DNA from: Lycorma delicatula
Lineage: Eukaryota > Arthropoda > Insecta > Hemiptera > Fulgoridae
DNA: 64,000 bases
Assembly (NCBI RefSeq): GCF_047948215.1
Contig: NC_134456.1
Span: 65,863,529-65,927,528, forward strand
Direction: 5' to 3'
The notes beneath the pieces are model-generated. The model was not told the origin of the DNA. It did not search any database and saw only the letters and a program-made list of their open reading frames with translations. This document shows positions 22,716 to 35,876 of the stretch, piece by piece; within the stretch, counting starts at the first letter, position 1; every line of letters starts with the position of its first letter. The position numbers and the translations under genes were made by a program.

Positions 22716-24636
22716 ATTTTATCAATTGTACATAGTACAATAGCATAAATCTTTCTTTACATTTCTTCACAATTTAAAATACCTGGAAATACAGATTATA
22801 GGTGCAGTTTAATTAAAAAAAACATAAAAATAATTAAAACAGAATTGAATTTTGCTTCCCCAAGATACCAAGGGTACGTTACAGCATTGATCAGCTTATT
22901 GCCTAAATTAGTAGTAAACATTTAAAAAGATAAACCAACCCCAGCTCTTTTCTTCTTTTTAAAGACCAAATTCTCAAAAGCAATGGAAATATTGATTTTT
23001 GCAATGTGAATAACCTATAGGATAACTGTACATGTTACAGAAATTTTTAAATACACCCATCAAAAACTTTCAGATAGATACTTATAATTTCACTGACTTT
23101 CAATGACAATTTGCTTATGTAATGAACTGTATAATATAAAACAGCTTTATAACTAAATTTATAAAAGAAAGTTCAATTTAATCCGCGTGGTTAATTTATT
23201 ATACCAAACTTATTCGTGACTACATGCATTGCTTTCATTGATTATTTTTTTTCCAGAGGAATTATTTCTGAGAGTCCCGTAGTGGGTTTCTTCTATATAA
23301 CACCAGTGGAAAATGTTTGAAACGTAAAATCAGATTTACCCAGACGATTTTAAGTTCTTTTACATATTTATTGAATCATTAATTGGTATTGCATTATTGT
23401 AGCCTAATCATACTATGCGGATTAAATTCATTTGGTTTTCAGTCATTTCAAACAAAACTTCAAGAAAATTAGATTAAGAACTATTACATACTCAAACATT
23501 TCAAAGAACTTTAGCTCAGTTTATTTACGTCTTTTCTCTTATTATTCTTTCTTTTCAAGACATATCGTACCTTTTGTAATTTGTCTTTTTAGGTAATTTT
23601 TATTGCACAATATTTATCAATTATACAATTCTATTTATATTTATTTTTTTATTTTAAGGGGAATCATATGATATTTAAAATTTTTTGTAAGAGTAAATAA
23701 AAATAAAATTAAAAATAAATCTAAAATATAAAATTTACTTCAAAAAACGGACTAAAAATGATGAAATATTACTATCTCTTCATTAAACTTTAACTTTTTG
23801 AAGTTGGCGCCAAATTAAGGATTAATTTGTGTAATGGTATTTATGTTTGGCACCGAATTTTAATAGTCGAAATTTAAAGAATTAAATAAACATTATTTTT
23901 AAATTTTTATTACGTTTCTGAAGTCAGTTTTATTATTATTTTGTTTTTAAAGTTTATATTGTTATAATTTAATTCTAAGTTAATTGTAAAAATAAATATA
24001 TTTACATTAAATACATGTAATTTAACGTATATTTAATTTAAAATTACTTTTCTAAATTAGGGGAAACTAATTTTTTTTGTGGAGATTTAATATTCAAGTT
24101 TGTAATATTATTCTTATATTATGTTTGATTTTGACTTAAAATTATTCAGAAAAAGCAAGAAAATAAATCGATTCACGAAGAATTATCATGCTAACAAGAT
24201 CGTAATTATACGATCACAATTTTGCTAAATTTAAAAGACAAATTTTTCAAAAATGCTTCATACGAATTTTATTACATTGCAGTATGTTTATTGTGTCAAA
24301 TACTACATTATTATTCATAATTTTAGCATATATAGACAATATTCACAACATATTTAAAAAATAAAGTTATTAATTAATGGCATTTCCCATTGCCTTTTAG
24401 AAATGTTGTTTGAAAGGTCCTTATGTAGTTACAGCGTTTAACTTTTGCTACGAGAATCCATTAAAAAAAAGAAAATTAAATCGGTAAAATAAAATTTTCA
24501 AAATCAGTCTAAATGAATTTTTAAACAAGAGGAAAACACACGTATAGACACACGCACATACACGCAAAGTCCTGCACGCTCTCCGTAAAGTACCTTCAGG
24601 AGTTTCTGCATACCCGAAACTACCTTTATTTCTAAA
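22716..24636. other. AT-rich intergenic DNA
   Basis: No gene or repeat homology was recognised. Confidence 0.45.
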
Positions 24637-25610
24637 TACGAGGGTCGTTCATTAATTAAAAACAAATATCAATAGCGGAAAACTATTTAATAGAATAAAC
24701 TAAACTTGTCTGTTCAAGTTGGCACCACTGAAATAGAAATATCAGCTGTTACAAAAAGATTTTAATTATTATAAACTCTTCTGTTTGTTTGTTAACTCTT
24801 CTGTTCTTAGCTTAAAAATGTCAGCTAAGCTTGAAACGTTACATGGTTTTTATTTTCTGAAATATAAAACTGCCGAATTTTACTAGCGGATCTTAAAACA
24901 GTGTGGTAAAATTAATAGTGAAAATCTTTATATGCGGACTGAACTGTTTAAATCGGAAGAACAACTACTTAAATTACTTATTTTCATCTTAGCGAAACAC
25001 CGCTGGAAGATTCGGCTGACGGTTTAAAAAATAGCATCGTTTATATTCGCAAGGATAAACGCATGAAAATTCTGAAATTTTTTGTGCGAGTATTGGGATT
25101 GTCCGTCCCACTATACAGTTAAGTTACCTTACCGTAAAACGTGTTCAACATGGGACCAAGACAGTTGAATCTAAATATAAAAAAAACCTAAATTCACATT
25201 TGTATGGAACTTAAACAACGGTTTTTAGTGGAAGGTAATACTTCTTATTTAAATGGCATAATATAATGCGTTGATATTTGGATTCATCATTTTGAGGTGG
25301 AAACTAAACGACGGAATTTGGAATGGAAATTTCCGAGTTCCCCTCGAGATATTAATCTTCGCATCAACTGATAAAATGATGCTAATGGTGTTTTGGGACA
25401 ATAAAGACCCAACGTACAATCAACAGTATGAATAAGGAGAAAACTTTCTTTCAAAAGGCGTAATTCTTCTGCAAGATAACGCCCTTTCCCATACTGCTCA
25501 AAATACACGGGAAGCTATTCAGCTTTTCAGCTTTGGTTCCCTCAAAGAGTTTTTACGTCGCGCCAAGTTTGGCAAAAAAGAGCACGAGAAGAATGAGGAA
25601 CAAGAATGGC
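24637..25610 (+). pseudogene. Decayed mariner (DD34D-type) transposase
   Basis: It begins with a TIR-like TACGAGGGTCGTTCATTAAT. In mixed frames it gives mariner-order motifs: a helix-turn-helix region with LSETPLEDSADG near 25000, then WIHHFEVETKRRNLEWKFPS near 25280-25330 (around the first catalytic Asp). KGVILLQDNALSHTAQNTRE follows near 25460-25515 (second Asp block). Stops and frameshifts abound. The sequence departs from the family after about 25550, so the 3' end is unplaced. Confidence 0.65.
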
Positions 25611-26682
25611 TCAGATAAAGTGAACAATTCTTTACTAGCGGAACAAGAAAGTTCGCAGAAAGATGAGATAAGAGCCTAAAAGTAAGACATTGTGTTGAAA
25701 AGTAGCATTAATTTCATTATCATTGAGTAAATAATCTTTCTGCAGTCATTTGTCTCTTTATCATTGAATAACGATTTTTAAGAAAATTCCATTTTCCCAA
25801 AATTATATCTCTTTTACTTAAGTATAATTTACCTATATATTTTAGTTTTAACTTCTAATCTATCTGTAATCTTTTACCGTTAGCTGTTGCATATACTTTA
25901 ATAGTCGTACTTAACAACAAAGTACCGGTTATCTTGTATATAAAAAAGTCATCTAATCGAAAGGGCGGGAAATACATTAGAAACGATGATAAATTAAATG
26001 ATTATTATGAGAAGTCATACATGAGGGATAAAACCTTGATTTTTCATTATTATTAGGATTTATTAAATACATAGTATAATATAATTGTGTATTTTTTATT
26101 ATCTAGATGCCATGTAATATTAATGTGAACATTATGTTTTTCTTTTATAAATTTTACAGTATTACTGAAATTATATCTGATTATATTAACCTGAGATTAT
26201 GCCTTAACATATAGGCTGTTAACCTTATTACAGTTTCTTACTTGCAATTTGGTTTTTATACTGCGAAAATACAGAATCTCCGATTGTTATGTAATCTATC
26301 ATTTTTAATATATTGGCATTAGGAAAGGCATCTGGCCGTAAAAATCCTACAAATTAATCACACATAAATCCAGAAAAACTGAAAAAGATGGGCATAAAAT
26401 TATGAATCATATTTAGTTAACTAGTGTGGTTGATTTGTGATGTGTATCGTAGTGTCTTTTCATATACGACTATCAATATTTTTCTAAAGAAAAAGTGTAG
26501 GACTAAATCGAACATCAGTTTATAAACATTTTATTTATATTAATTTTATAATATTAAAGGTAAAAAAAATTAAATTAAGACTAATATCATTTCTATAGTG
26601 AAAGTAATCATCTACTAGAAACTGAAAAAAAAACCTTTATAATAGTCGAAACATACTGAAATATTTTGATTTTATGTTAGAA
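25611..26682. other. AT-rich intergenic DNA
   Basis: Nothing recognised between the mariner remnant and the Helitron. Confidence 0.45.
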
Positions 26683-27826
26683 CTAGCTCTACCCGCCACG
26701 CTTCACTGTGGCACATTGTGGTTCCATGGATGAGAAATGAGAAACAAAACAAAGCAAATGTTTCATAGAAGTTTAATTTTGCAATACTTGTGGATATACA
26801 ATATTTTTTGTTTTTCCACTGTCTGCGTAGATATAAAGGCTATCTGGTTTGCCGACTCGGTAACACGCAACATACAGTTGCCCATGTGAGAAGCAATCCG
26901 CATCTAAATCTAAACCACACAATTCTAAAGATCGACCTTGTGATTGCAAATGCCAATCGAATTGCGAATTGCAATCTTTTAAATTAAAATGGTGTATCGG
27001 TCGGGATTATGGGCATTCGAGGAATGAGGACACACATTTGAAAGGCCCCGTTAAAATCGTTGCTTCCACTACGTTATTCATCAATTTCTTAACTGCAAGT
27101 CGCGTGCCGTTGCAGAGTTTTGGCTGATTAATATTCCGCAACAGGATAATTGTCATTTTTTGATCGAACCGTTGCTAGAATCGATCTAATGAGGAATGTT
27201 TTCCCAGTTTCTCCTTGCGCATCCAAGAAGAAGGTCCCCCCAACTCCGTCATTTATCATTTGCATTATGCGATCATAAATGCCTTTCTGTTCACGCGTTA
27301 ATTTGGGAATGTTTGATTGGACATATGACTGAAGATCACCAATGTTGTAACTCTGTTCACGGCGTAAATCCACATCAAATAAAGCAATCGCAGCTCGGAT
27401 GGTTGCTGGCATTCCCAATTGGCTAAGAACTTTATTTGCATTAGCTAAGCACTTGTCTTCAATATTTATCAATGGTTTGTTGTAAATGCCTTCTGTAAAT
27501 TCCATGGTCATATTGGTATTTTCTAGGCGTACTCTATGTGTAATATCCTCAGCCATATGCTATCGATATCTTTCCCATAACTCTGTGGGAGATGAAGGGA
27601 AGCCAGCGGTCAATATAATTGCGAATAATGCGCGAATTTGGTTTGGATGTGCAGTGTTGCACGTGTCATTAATACATATATCCCACTGTTGGTCGTTTTC
27701 TAATAAAGATTCAGAGCTTGGTGAAAGGCGCAGCTCAATCACGACACGATCACACAAAAGTACCTCGATTAAAGTGAATATTTAATTCAAATGGTATAAT
27801 AATCTGAACAGATGCAAGTGGTTACG

Positions 27827-27857
<31 letters not shown>

Positions 27858-28146
27858 AACAATGTAATTGGGAACAGGTATTGTTTCACATGTGACTGCG
27901 GTTGTCGTTAGCCAGTATGGCTAGTGTTCCCCTCGCTTCCGGCAGATGGCGCGGTCCCTGGTACACAGCTGACCGTTAAAAGAACTGTTTTCTCGCGGTC
28001 GCGGGTATGTGACTGATGCGAAAAATAGATAAAAACAATCTTTGATGCAGGTTATATATCGTGCTAAAATTTGAGCACAATCGGTGCAGAACATTTTGAG
28101 TTTTTGAAGCGTACACAAACGAACTTAACATTTTTATATATAAAGA
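26683..28146 (-). mobile_element. Helitron with deleted helicase, both ends recognisable
   Basis: Read on the minus strand, the 5' end is A|TCTTTATATATAAAAATG at 28146, a TC start after an A. The 3' end is ...GCCACAGTGAAGCGTGGC (hairpin, 5-bp stem, 26695-26712), then GGGTAGAGCTAG at 26683, followed by T. TC...CTRR ends, a hairpin just before CTAG, and insertion between A and T are Helitron hallmarks. Between them lie remnants of the Pif1-type helicase in the same sense. No Rep-nuclease domain is present. A poly-T run of about 27 bases sits at 27827-27853. Confidence 0.75.
26773..27757 (-). pseudogene. Helitron Pif1-type helicase, internally deleted
   Basis: It starts in 27560-27757 (ENDQQWDICINDTCNTAHPN, QIRALFAIILT, FPSSPTELWERYR). 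It runs through an in-frame TAG at 27560-27562 into MAEDITHR and on to Walker A in the form GETGKTFL, where the second position is usually Gly. After RSKN the sequence jumps to a piece like the LLRNINQPKLCNGTRL block, so Walker B and the middle motifs are missing. The end (near 26773-26960) matches the usual LAFAIT..., LCGLDLD and VGKPDSLYI-type C-terminus with substitutions. It cannot act as a helicase as written. Confidence 0.75.
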
Positions 28147-28739
28147 TTTGTGGGCTGCAAAAAAAAGCCCTTAAGTCGTGCGAAAAAACACTTCATTTTA
28201 AATGCTTACAAAAGCAGAGTAATGCTTACAAATTACAGAATAATCAAACGGCGTTGATTTCAGATGTTAATAAACTGCTAACGTAAGTAGAAGTTATGCT
28301 GCTTCAGTGTACAACGTGATACTCGAGTATGAATCTACTAATGAATTACGGTCTCGAAAGAAAACAAAACCCCGCAGGTCAATTGAGGAAAAGGTGAGAT
28401 TTTGATAAAAACGTGATTCGTAAAAAAATTACACGAATTTGAATTATTTAGAAATAGTTTAGCGGTGTATTATGTCCTTTGGAAGAGAATTCGATTATTG
28501 TCTTCGACAACGCTTCTTATCATTAAACGAAAAGAATTCCAGCCGTGTTACAGAAACACAATGATATCGAAATGTGGCTTAGTTCAAAAGGAATAATTTT
28601 TGAAGAGGTTTAAGTTAATGTTCAATCATTGCAAAGAGTTTCGCGTATTAAAAGTAATTATAGTCCTTATAAAATTGGTTTGACACACAACGCCATATTG
28701 GTAAGTCGTGTTTTTATTCGGCTCCTAACAAATATGTTT

Positions 28740-28903
28740 GCCGGCCTCCGTGGCGCGAGTGGTAACGTCTCGGACTTTAATCCGGTAGTTCCGAGTTGGA
28801 ATCCCGGTCATGCATGGCATTTTCATACGCTATCATTTATATCATCATCTGAAGCAATGTATAACGGTGGTTTCGGAGGTTAGAAAAAACAAAAAAAAAA
28901 AAC
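28740..28903 (+). repeat. tRNA-derived SINE family 2
   Basis: It begins GCCGGCCTCCGTGGCGCGAG TGG (A box), then GAGTTGGAATCCCGGTC (B box). A short body follows, ending CATCTGAAGCAATG..ACGGTGG..CGGAGGTTA and an A-rich tail to about 28903. Pol III boxes in tRNA-like spacing plus a poly(A)-type tail indicate a SINE rather than a tRNA gene. Its 3' tail resembles that of SINE family 1. Confidence 0.75.
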
Positions 28904-29400
28904 GAATTGTGTGGTTTCATTGCTTTTACATAGCAAAGAACGCTAAATGACCAAAAAACGATTGTTTGATCATATATATGTAAAAAAATAACCTAACAAA
29001 GGATTTTTTAGTCATTATGTAGGGATATTATTTTCTGTGTATTTGGTTATTTCGACTTTTTTTGTTTGCATAGTCTTAAGTCTATCTGGGCTATAAGAAA
29101 GTTGGGTGTTTTAATTTATTTACTGTAAGTCATCCTTCTTGGTGGTTTTTTTTTTATTTTAGTGTTTTTTTTTTGTTTTTTTTTTTAATGAAATACAAAT
29201 GTTTTAGCTGTTAAATATAATTCAAAGAAATTTGTTACTTAATCAGTTGTGATTTTGTTTACATTGGCAACGGCCATACGGGCTCTTTGTGATTGGTCGT
29301 TGTGTTTGACAGCGGCCATCTTGCATTGATCTGATTGGTTTTCCTTTGTTTACATTTCCAAATTAAAAATGTACAAATTAAAAATAGATAGATAGATTTA

Positions 29401-29529
29401 TTACAAATAGATGAAAACAATCTTTGATGCAGGTTATATATCGTGCTAAAATTTGAGCTCAATCGGTGCAGAACATTTTGAGTTTTTGAAGCCGTACACA
29501 AACGAAGTTAACATTTTTATATAAATAGA
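29401..29529 (-). repeat. Second Helitron 5' end
   Basis: This matches 28021-28146 almost throughout (GTGCTAAAATTTGAGC, CAATCGGTGCAGAACATTTT, GAGTTTTTGAAG). It ends, read on the minus strand, A|TCTATTTATATAAAAATG, again TC after A. The sequence on the other side differs from the first copy, so it is a truncated or a different family member. Confidence 0.6.
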
Positions 29530-29599
29530 TTATATTCTTAACAAGAACCCCAAATAAACTTAAAAATTAAAATTTAATCATTCAGTAACTTAGATAAAG

Positions 29600-30420
29600 C
29601 GTTCTCGGACTCATCTTATATGTTCTGTTTACGGTCGGCTTGCCAATTACGGCAGATACCATAGTTGCAACGTTGGCTGACGATACTGCAGTTCTTTCTG
29701 TCCACGAAAATCCAACTACGGCATCACATTATAACACTTTCCTCGAATCCTGGCTTACAAGTTGGAAAATAAAAATAAACGAAACAAAGTCAAAGCACCT
29801 CATGTTCACCCTTTGAAAGGTACACTGTCCAACTGTTTCTATCTTCAATATTTCAATTCCAAGTTCTCATGACTAAATATTTAGGTTTCCATATTGACTT
29901 ATCTGGGCAAAACATATCAAATCTAAGCGGATACAGTTGGACCTCAAGTTTAAAAACATGTACTGGCTAATAGGAAATAGATCTCGGCTTTCGGTAGAAA
30001 ATAAATTATTGATTTATAAATCCATTTTGAAGCCTATTTGGACTTACGGGTTTGGATTGTGGGGTACAGCAAGCACTTACAATATTGTCATACTTAAACG
30101 CTACCAAACAAAAACACTGCGAAAAATACTAAAAATACCCTGGTACGTAAGCAATAACTTCATGTATAATGATTTTAAATTGCGAACTGTTCGACAGGAA
30201 ATCTCTCTGGCCAGCCTACGATATCAAAATCGTTTAGATCGGCACCCAAATTACATGGCAATCAATTTATTGGATAACACAATCAGTGATTTTTCAAGAT
30301 TGATCAGAAACAATATTCTTGATTTGATTTATTGTTTCAGTTAGGTGACTGTAGTCCGGCCTTACGGAGTGCTCTTCTATTTGATTTCTTTTATTTCGTT
30401 ATTATTATTAAGTCACAAAC
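29600..30420 (+). pseudogene. Jockey-clade LINE fragment (RT C-terminal half)
   Basis: It starts with the RT active-site region in the form LADDTAVLS near 29680, then LTSWKIKINETKSKHLMF and KYLGFHIDLS. The open frame 29937-30344 has KNMYWLIGNRSRLSVENKLL, KPIWTYGFGLWGTAS and IPWYVSNN, the typical Jockey thumb/C-terminal region. Gag, endonuclease and the N-terminal RT are absent (5' truncation). One stop and a frame change precede the open part. Sequence past the stop to about 30420 looks like the 3' UTR. Confidence 0.75.
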
Positions 30421-30565
30421 CACTGGGTCTATGACTACTTAATGTTAATTCAAATAGATCTTATTTACTTATTGTTCAATTCTCTCACTAAACAGATTTT
30501 AACGTTGCTATGACGTAGCAAAAAAAAAACTAACTTAGATGCTTGACAATTGAAAGTAGGATAAC

Positions 30566-30862
30566 CCACCGGGTTGGTCTAGTGGTGAACTCGTCATCGC
30601 AAATCAGCTGATTTCGAAGTCGAGAGTTCTAAGGTTCAAATCATAGCAAAGGCAGGTACTTTTTTACGGATTTGAATACTAAATAGGATACCGGTGTTCT
30701 TTGGTAGTTGGGTTTTAATTAACCACACTTCTCAGGAATGGTCGACCTGAGGCTGTACAAGACTACACTTCATTTACATTTATACCATCCTCATCATCTG
30801 CTAAAGTACGATGTTTCCGGAGGATAAACACAAAAAGAGAGGTTAGTTAGTTAGTTAGTTAG
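30566..30862 (+). repeat. tRNA-derived SINE family 1, copy c, with (GTTA)n tail
   Basis: It begins ACCCACCGGGTTGGTCTAGTGG (A box). A B-box-like GGTTCAAATC follows about 65 bases on, then the family middle (GTGTTCTTTGGTAGTTGG). It ends ATGTTTCCGGAGGATAAACA at 30830. A (GTTA)n microsatellite at 30841-30862 may be its variable tail. Confidence 0.8.
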
Positions 30863-31750
30863 AGAGGTTATACCGCTAAAGGCTGAAAGTGACTAATCCT
30901 GTAACATTTTTTGTTTATAATTAGTTAATAAAAAAAAATAACTTATCGCTAAGTGGTAATGAAAAGTTACATATGAAGATAGAATAATTGTTTTTGTAAA
31001 ACATAATCTAGAGACTTCAGAAGATCATAGGCAGAGTAAACAAAACTTTATAATTAGCACAAATACTACCGAAATGTCATATTGTGTTAATAAAAAATGT
31101 TACTTAATATCTCACAGCATGATCTTCATGTCGATAAAAGAAATATAAATATAGGTCCAAAAACGTTTAGTTTCTCGTATGTGTATCTATATGTGTTTTT
31201 ATAATAATAATTCATACCTGAAGAACAGATTGAGGAACACAATTTAGATTACTTATTTGCACCAAGATTTTTTAATCTTGAAGAGACATAACAAATATAA
31301 ATTAGCGGAGTTTTTTACGAATTTGAATTTCGAAATAGTTGCCACAATTTTTATATCATTAATATTGAAATTACGATTTAATAAAATCATTTCTATCTAG
31401 TAAATGATAAACAATAAGCATTTATTGAAATATGACATCTCATTTTTTAAAAATACGATTTCAAACAACCGAATTATGATGAAAAGTAATCTAATTTAAC
31501 GAAATCTGTAAAAATATCTAAGTTTGTTGTAAGGGAATCCAAACTTTGAATTCATTTGAACAGATAATTGATAAATCTTTTCCAACTGTGATATTATAAC
31601 TCATTAATTATCCTAAAATTCGCTGGTGAAGTAAAAAATGAGATCATATTTAAGAAATGAATGCTGTGTTAACATAATATACCAGAAATTTAAAAATTCT
31701 GATATTTAGATAGTAAAATTAGAAAAGATGGACTAAATAAGGAAGACTGT
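30863..31750. other. AT-rich intergenic DNA
   Basis: No gene or element was recognised. Confidence 0.4.
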
Positions 31751-31754
31751 TACA

Positions 31755-31940
31755 TTGAAAAGAAAGCTTTCATGCAAAAAAGAGGTCTACTAGTGTCAAG
31801 GGCAGATCTGAGAATTATTTAAAAAAAAATTAGAAGGATACTATGAATTGTAGCGCTCGTGATTGCAAAAGAAATTAGAAAGGGAAAGAATAATGCAATT
31901 TAAATAGTGTTAGAAGAGACTGATGAATGTGAGATGAAGA
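31755..31940 (+). pseudogene. Possible LINE C-terminal scrap
   Basis: AFMQKRGLLVSRADLRII followed, after a stop, by KKIRRIL and IVALV resembles the AF-KKR-LL...DL-LRKR-VR..WSVAL block found after the RT domain in some non-LTR elements. Only about 60 codons can be aligned by eye, with stops. Confidence 0.35.
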
Positions 31941-34900
31941 GTTTTTAAGAAGGAATGAAGTAAAAAGAAACTTGAGTTAAATTTTTGTAAAAGTAAGATT
32001 TTCGTTTTTGAGCCAATGTATAAAGACAATTGACTTAATTATTTCGTAATCAATTTGTGTAGTTGGTAAAATCAGAAAGGGAATAGCGATATTAGCGTAC
32101 AGTAATTTGACGATTCAAGCTGCAATAATTTATAATAAAATATTTTGAGATGAAAAGATTAAAAATTAAAGATTAGCAAAGAATAGAAAGGAAAATTGAG
32201 TAGAATCAAACCAGTCAGATGGTTAATGATAAAAAAAGAAAATAATGTTTCATAGATTAAACAATCGTGTTGATTTTACATTGTATTTGTTGGAAATTTC
32301 ATTTTTGGGAGTAAATAAATGCGCACGCATGTGTGAATATTAGGGTGTAAAATATGGTTGGAAAGATTAAAAAATAATTTTTTATAATTTCAATCTTTTT
32401 AATATATTTGGCCGATAAATATTCACAAAAATTTATTTGCTTCTGTTAAAGGACATCTGATATATGCTTGTCATTTCTTACCATCTTGAGCTATGTAAGA
32501 TTAGAGAGGACTGGAATATTATGAGGACATTTTCTTTTATAAGATCCCTTTTACAGAAATATAAATACTAGTTGATCCCGTGGGGTTACTATTAATGACT
32601 AATTAAACAGTTAGGGGCTTAAACATGTAAAACCGGTTATCAGTAATGTGTAATTTCCGATCATAAATCTCTAACATTTTAACATTAAAAATTTAAAGAT
32701 TAAAACTTAATGTGTACAGTTCAAATTATTTCCCCTACAAACGTATGCTAGACTTCAACGAATTAGGAAGAAAGGAGAGACTCAGAACTCAGAAACACGT
32801 ATTATTAACGTGCACTGTTTACTGACAAATTTGACGTGTTCTCAAAGTGACGCAAGTGTTTCTAGATTTATTTTTAAAATTACCTCTTTCATCTAAAAAT
32901 AATTTATTTAAATAAAATAACTTTTTCATCTAAATAATAATTTTTATCGTAAATTTCGCTAATTGAATTTATCAGATAACCAAAACAATGTGGTTAGGTA
33001 GAGTGTAAAAGTACACGTGATTGTCAAAACAATAAACTATGTTAGTTAATTTGATTATTTTTTATTTATAAATTAATTACAGTAACATTAATAATATGTA
33101 TGCGTGAATGTTGGTTCATCGGCTTACAAACAGAATGTTAAAGAGCGCATTGAATAGATGTCACGTAAATTAAATACAGAGACCTTCACCTAAAAAAACT
33201 ATTAAAACGTGCGCGGCCAAGACCGCAGAGTATTCATGTATAGTTGGATAAATGTCTATGAAATTTAAACAACCCAAAAACCTTATTTAATTTACTTATT
33301 GTAAAAATAAATCTTAACAAAAATTATAGTGATAACAATACATTTTTAAAACAAAACATTACCCTTAAAAACAAAAATATTAGAGTTCATCTTAGAATAC
33401 TTAGAATCATATTAAAAAAATCGTAATATTTAATAAAACAAATAATTTTGCTTTTTATTACAGGAATGCACAATAGGAGTGTAATGTATTTAGGGTGTGT
33501 GAATATATGTTTGTTCCACTGTAGCAGCTCAACGGCTGAGGCCGATTGAAGCACCAACTTTAATGAATTGAATTAATGATCTATGAACTGTGAGCCTCTA
33601 CCACTGGGTTTGAACTGAATTATTCGAATCAGACGAATATAAAATAATATTACAAAAATAATAGAATTAAATTTACGTTAATTTAAATAAAAATAATCTT
33701 AAATAAATCTAAGAAAATTCTGTTTAATTATAATGGGCTTCCCGTGAGGATTGCATGTGTGGCTATAGCCGTGAGGTGATGCGAGCACCTCGTGCGAGGC
33801 TAGACCATTCACAATCATCACCATCAACCGATTGTTACCAGTTGGTAACAAACGGATGCCTCTGGGGCACTGTTCTGGGAGATGCAATGGGATGCTCTTA
33901 TAATATTTATGCAGACAATTGTCCATTTTTCAAAATTCAAACCGGTTGTTAGTAGGTTGAATGCTAACTTTTGCATGCATCAGGTACAATCTCGATCAAC
34001 AGATCACGGTTATTCAGAAATGTCTTCGCAACCATATAAATTTAAAAAGATTTGAAAACAAAATTATACTATACATAAAATTGTCACCCGCGTCCTTTAA
34101 TTATCCTCTATTATAGACCAATATTTGTCAGCAATGTTTTTTTTTTTGGCCGTCGTGTTTTTTAATATTTAAATCTTGTTTTTGAATATTTTTTGAAACA
34201 TTAAATATCTTTTTTGATGATAAATTTTAGTGAAACGATCAAATCGATTGAAATCAATTTGACTGTCTTTTAACCGTATTAAAGAATCATAATAAAACGC
34301 TAAGTTTGTCATAATTATTTAATATTTATTATTTTTACATGCATTTCCTTCTTAAAAACATCTTAACACTTTCAAATAGTCAGAACGAATTAACAGGATG
34401 CAAAAAGGAGCCGTAAGATCATTTTTGGGGAAAAAATAAATATGAATTAATTAATATAGACCGATGTTTAGTTCATTAAAAAATCTAAAAAAAAATTCTT
34501 ATGTTAAAAATATATTTCATAAACGTATAGAATTTTAGGATGTAGGAAACATTAAACATTTTTTAAAACATTACAAATTTTTTTAAAATTGTTCCCAACT
34601 AAAGTAACGTCATGATTCTTTTCATTCTGATTATAAGAATTGGTCCTACATGATTAGTTGACTATTGGTCCTTTACGTTGCAGAAAACTGATTTTAATCT
34701 AAGAAAAAACACTATACTTCTATTTATTTTATGAATTTTAGTGTTTAGTTGGAGTAATCTAGAGGTTTAACTCTCAGCATCGGTTAGAAAAAAATTTTTT
34801 CCAGCTCCCCTGGAATCAAGACTCGGTCTTGATTTTAAGATTTCTCTATCGGCCTTGATTTTAAGACTCGGTCTTGGTTAGCCAAAATCTGTACGAAGAA

Positions 34901-35876
34901 AGCACAACAGTAATACTCTAAAGGATTATTTTAAGATAATTATTATTAGCTAAAAGATCTTTGTACATGAAATCTGTTTTGATTCAACTCCTCTGCGGCC
35001 AACCTGAATCACTTCTATCCGTAAATCTATAATACTATCATAAGCTGAAATTTGGTGGTATGATACAGAGAATGATGATCTTAGTAGATTAGAATTTTAT
35101 AAAAATATTTTATGCAATAAATATTTATATCATGTTTTCCTACTGATTATTGTAATATTATTTCATATTTTAAAGTCGCATTGAAAGTGATCTACTTATA
35201 AATTGTTGTCTGTTTGTGTATTTGCTGGTCGGCTGATTTGTTGTTAATGAAATTTATAGGTCGGTTTGCGCTCGATCTTGATTCAAATTTAGGATATTCA
35301 ACATTTCAAAAGATATCTAGGGACATAAACCTTTAAAAGTTGAGAAAAAAGGCTTTGCTGTTTTCTTGTTTGAATTAATTTTAGTGAAAAATTAATGAGA
35401 ATAAATTTAATTTTCATAACACTTTTCCGGTAATTATAACACAATTCTTTTTATCATAGAGAATATAAGTAATCCTACAATACTGGTTGCCAAATTTTTA
35501 CAAATTTGTAGAAGTCTTTACAACTTTTTGCGATTATTTAATATTACTTTCTTTATAAATTTTTAAAATTGTTCCTTTTACAATTTTTTACAACTTTACA
35601 AAACTACTTTTCGATCTTGGAAATGTGTATCATTTCTTTTTTTAATTATTTGTCTTAAGTAAATTAGTTTTCTTCTTTTTGATTGTTAATTTCCTTCTCA
35701 GGAACACATTGTCGTTCAGTTAATAATGTATTATTTAAGCGTTACGATTAACTTTATAATATATGAACATTCAGGCTAAACCATTTTAAAATATCTATAC
35801 TTAAATACTAATAAAAACAATAAACCAACATTATCTAATAATACTGAATATTGTACACCTATATTGATGAATCCGG
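31941..35876. other. AT-rich intergenic DNA with less AT-rich patches
   Basis: No gene was recognised. Less AT-rich patches lie at 33490-33640 and 33730-33950; the latter is open on the minus strand for 75 codons (33699-33926) without recognisable homology. A short block of direct repeats (CGGYCTTGATTTTAAGA) and CAAGACTCGGTCTTG palindromes sits at 34817-34880. Confidence 0.4.

Noticed and set aside
25287..25508. 73-codon minus-strand frame
   Set aside because: It is antisense to the mariner remnant, whose motifs read on the plus strand.
27827..27853. Long poly-T run as a processed pseudogene tail
   Set aside because: It lies inside the Helitron near the helicase remnant and no retrocopy was found beside it.
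28740..28830. tRNA-like gene
   Set aside because: A and B boxes fit, but the sequence does not fold into a full tRNA and continues into a SINE body with an A-rich tail.
30841..30862. Regular short repeat that might suggest an array
   Set aside because: It is a (GTTA)n microsatellite behind a SINE, not a CRISPR or gene array.
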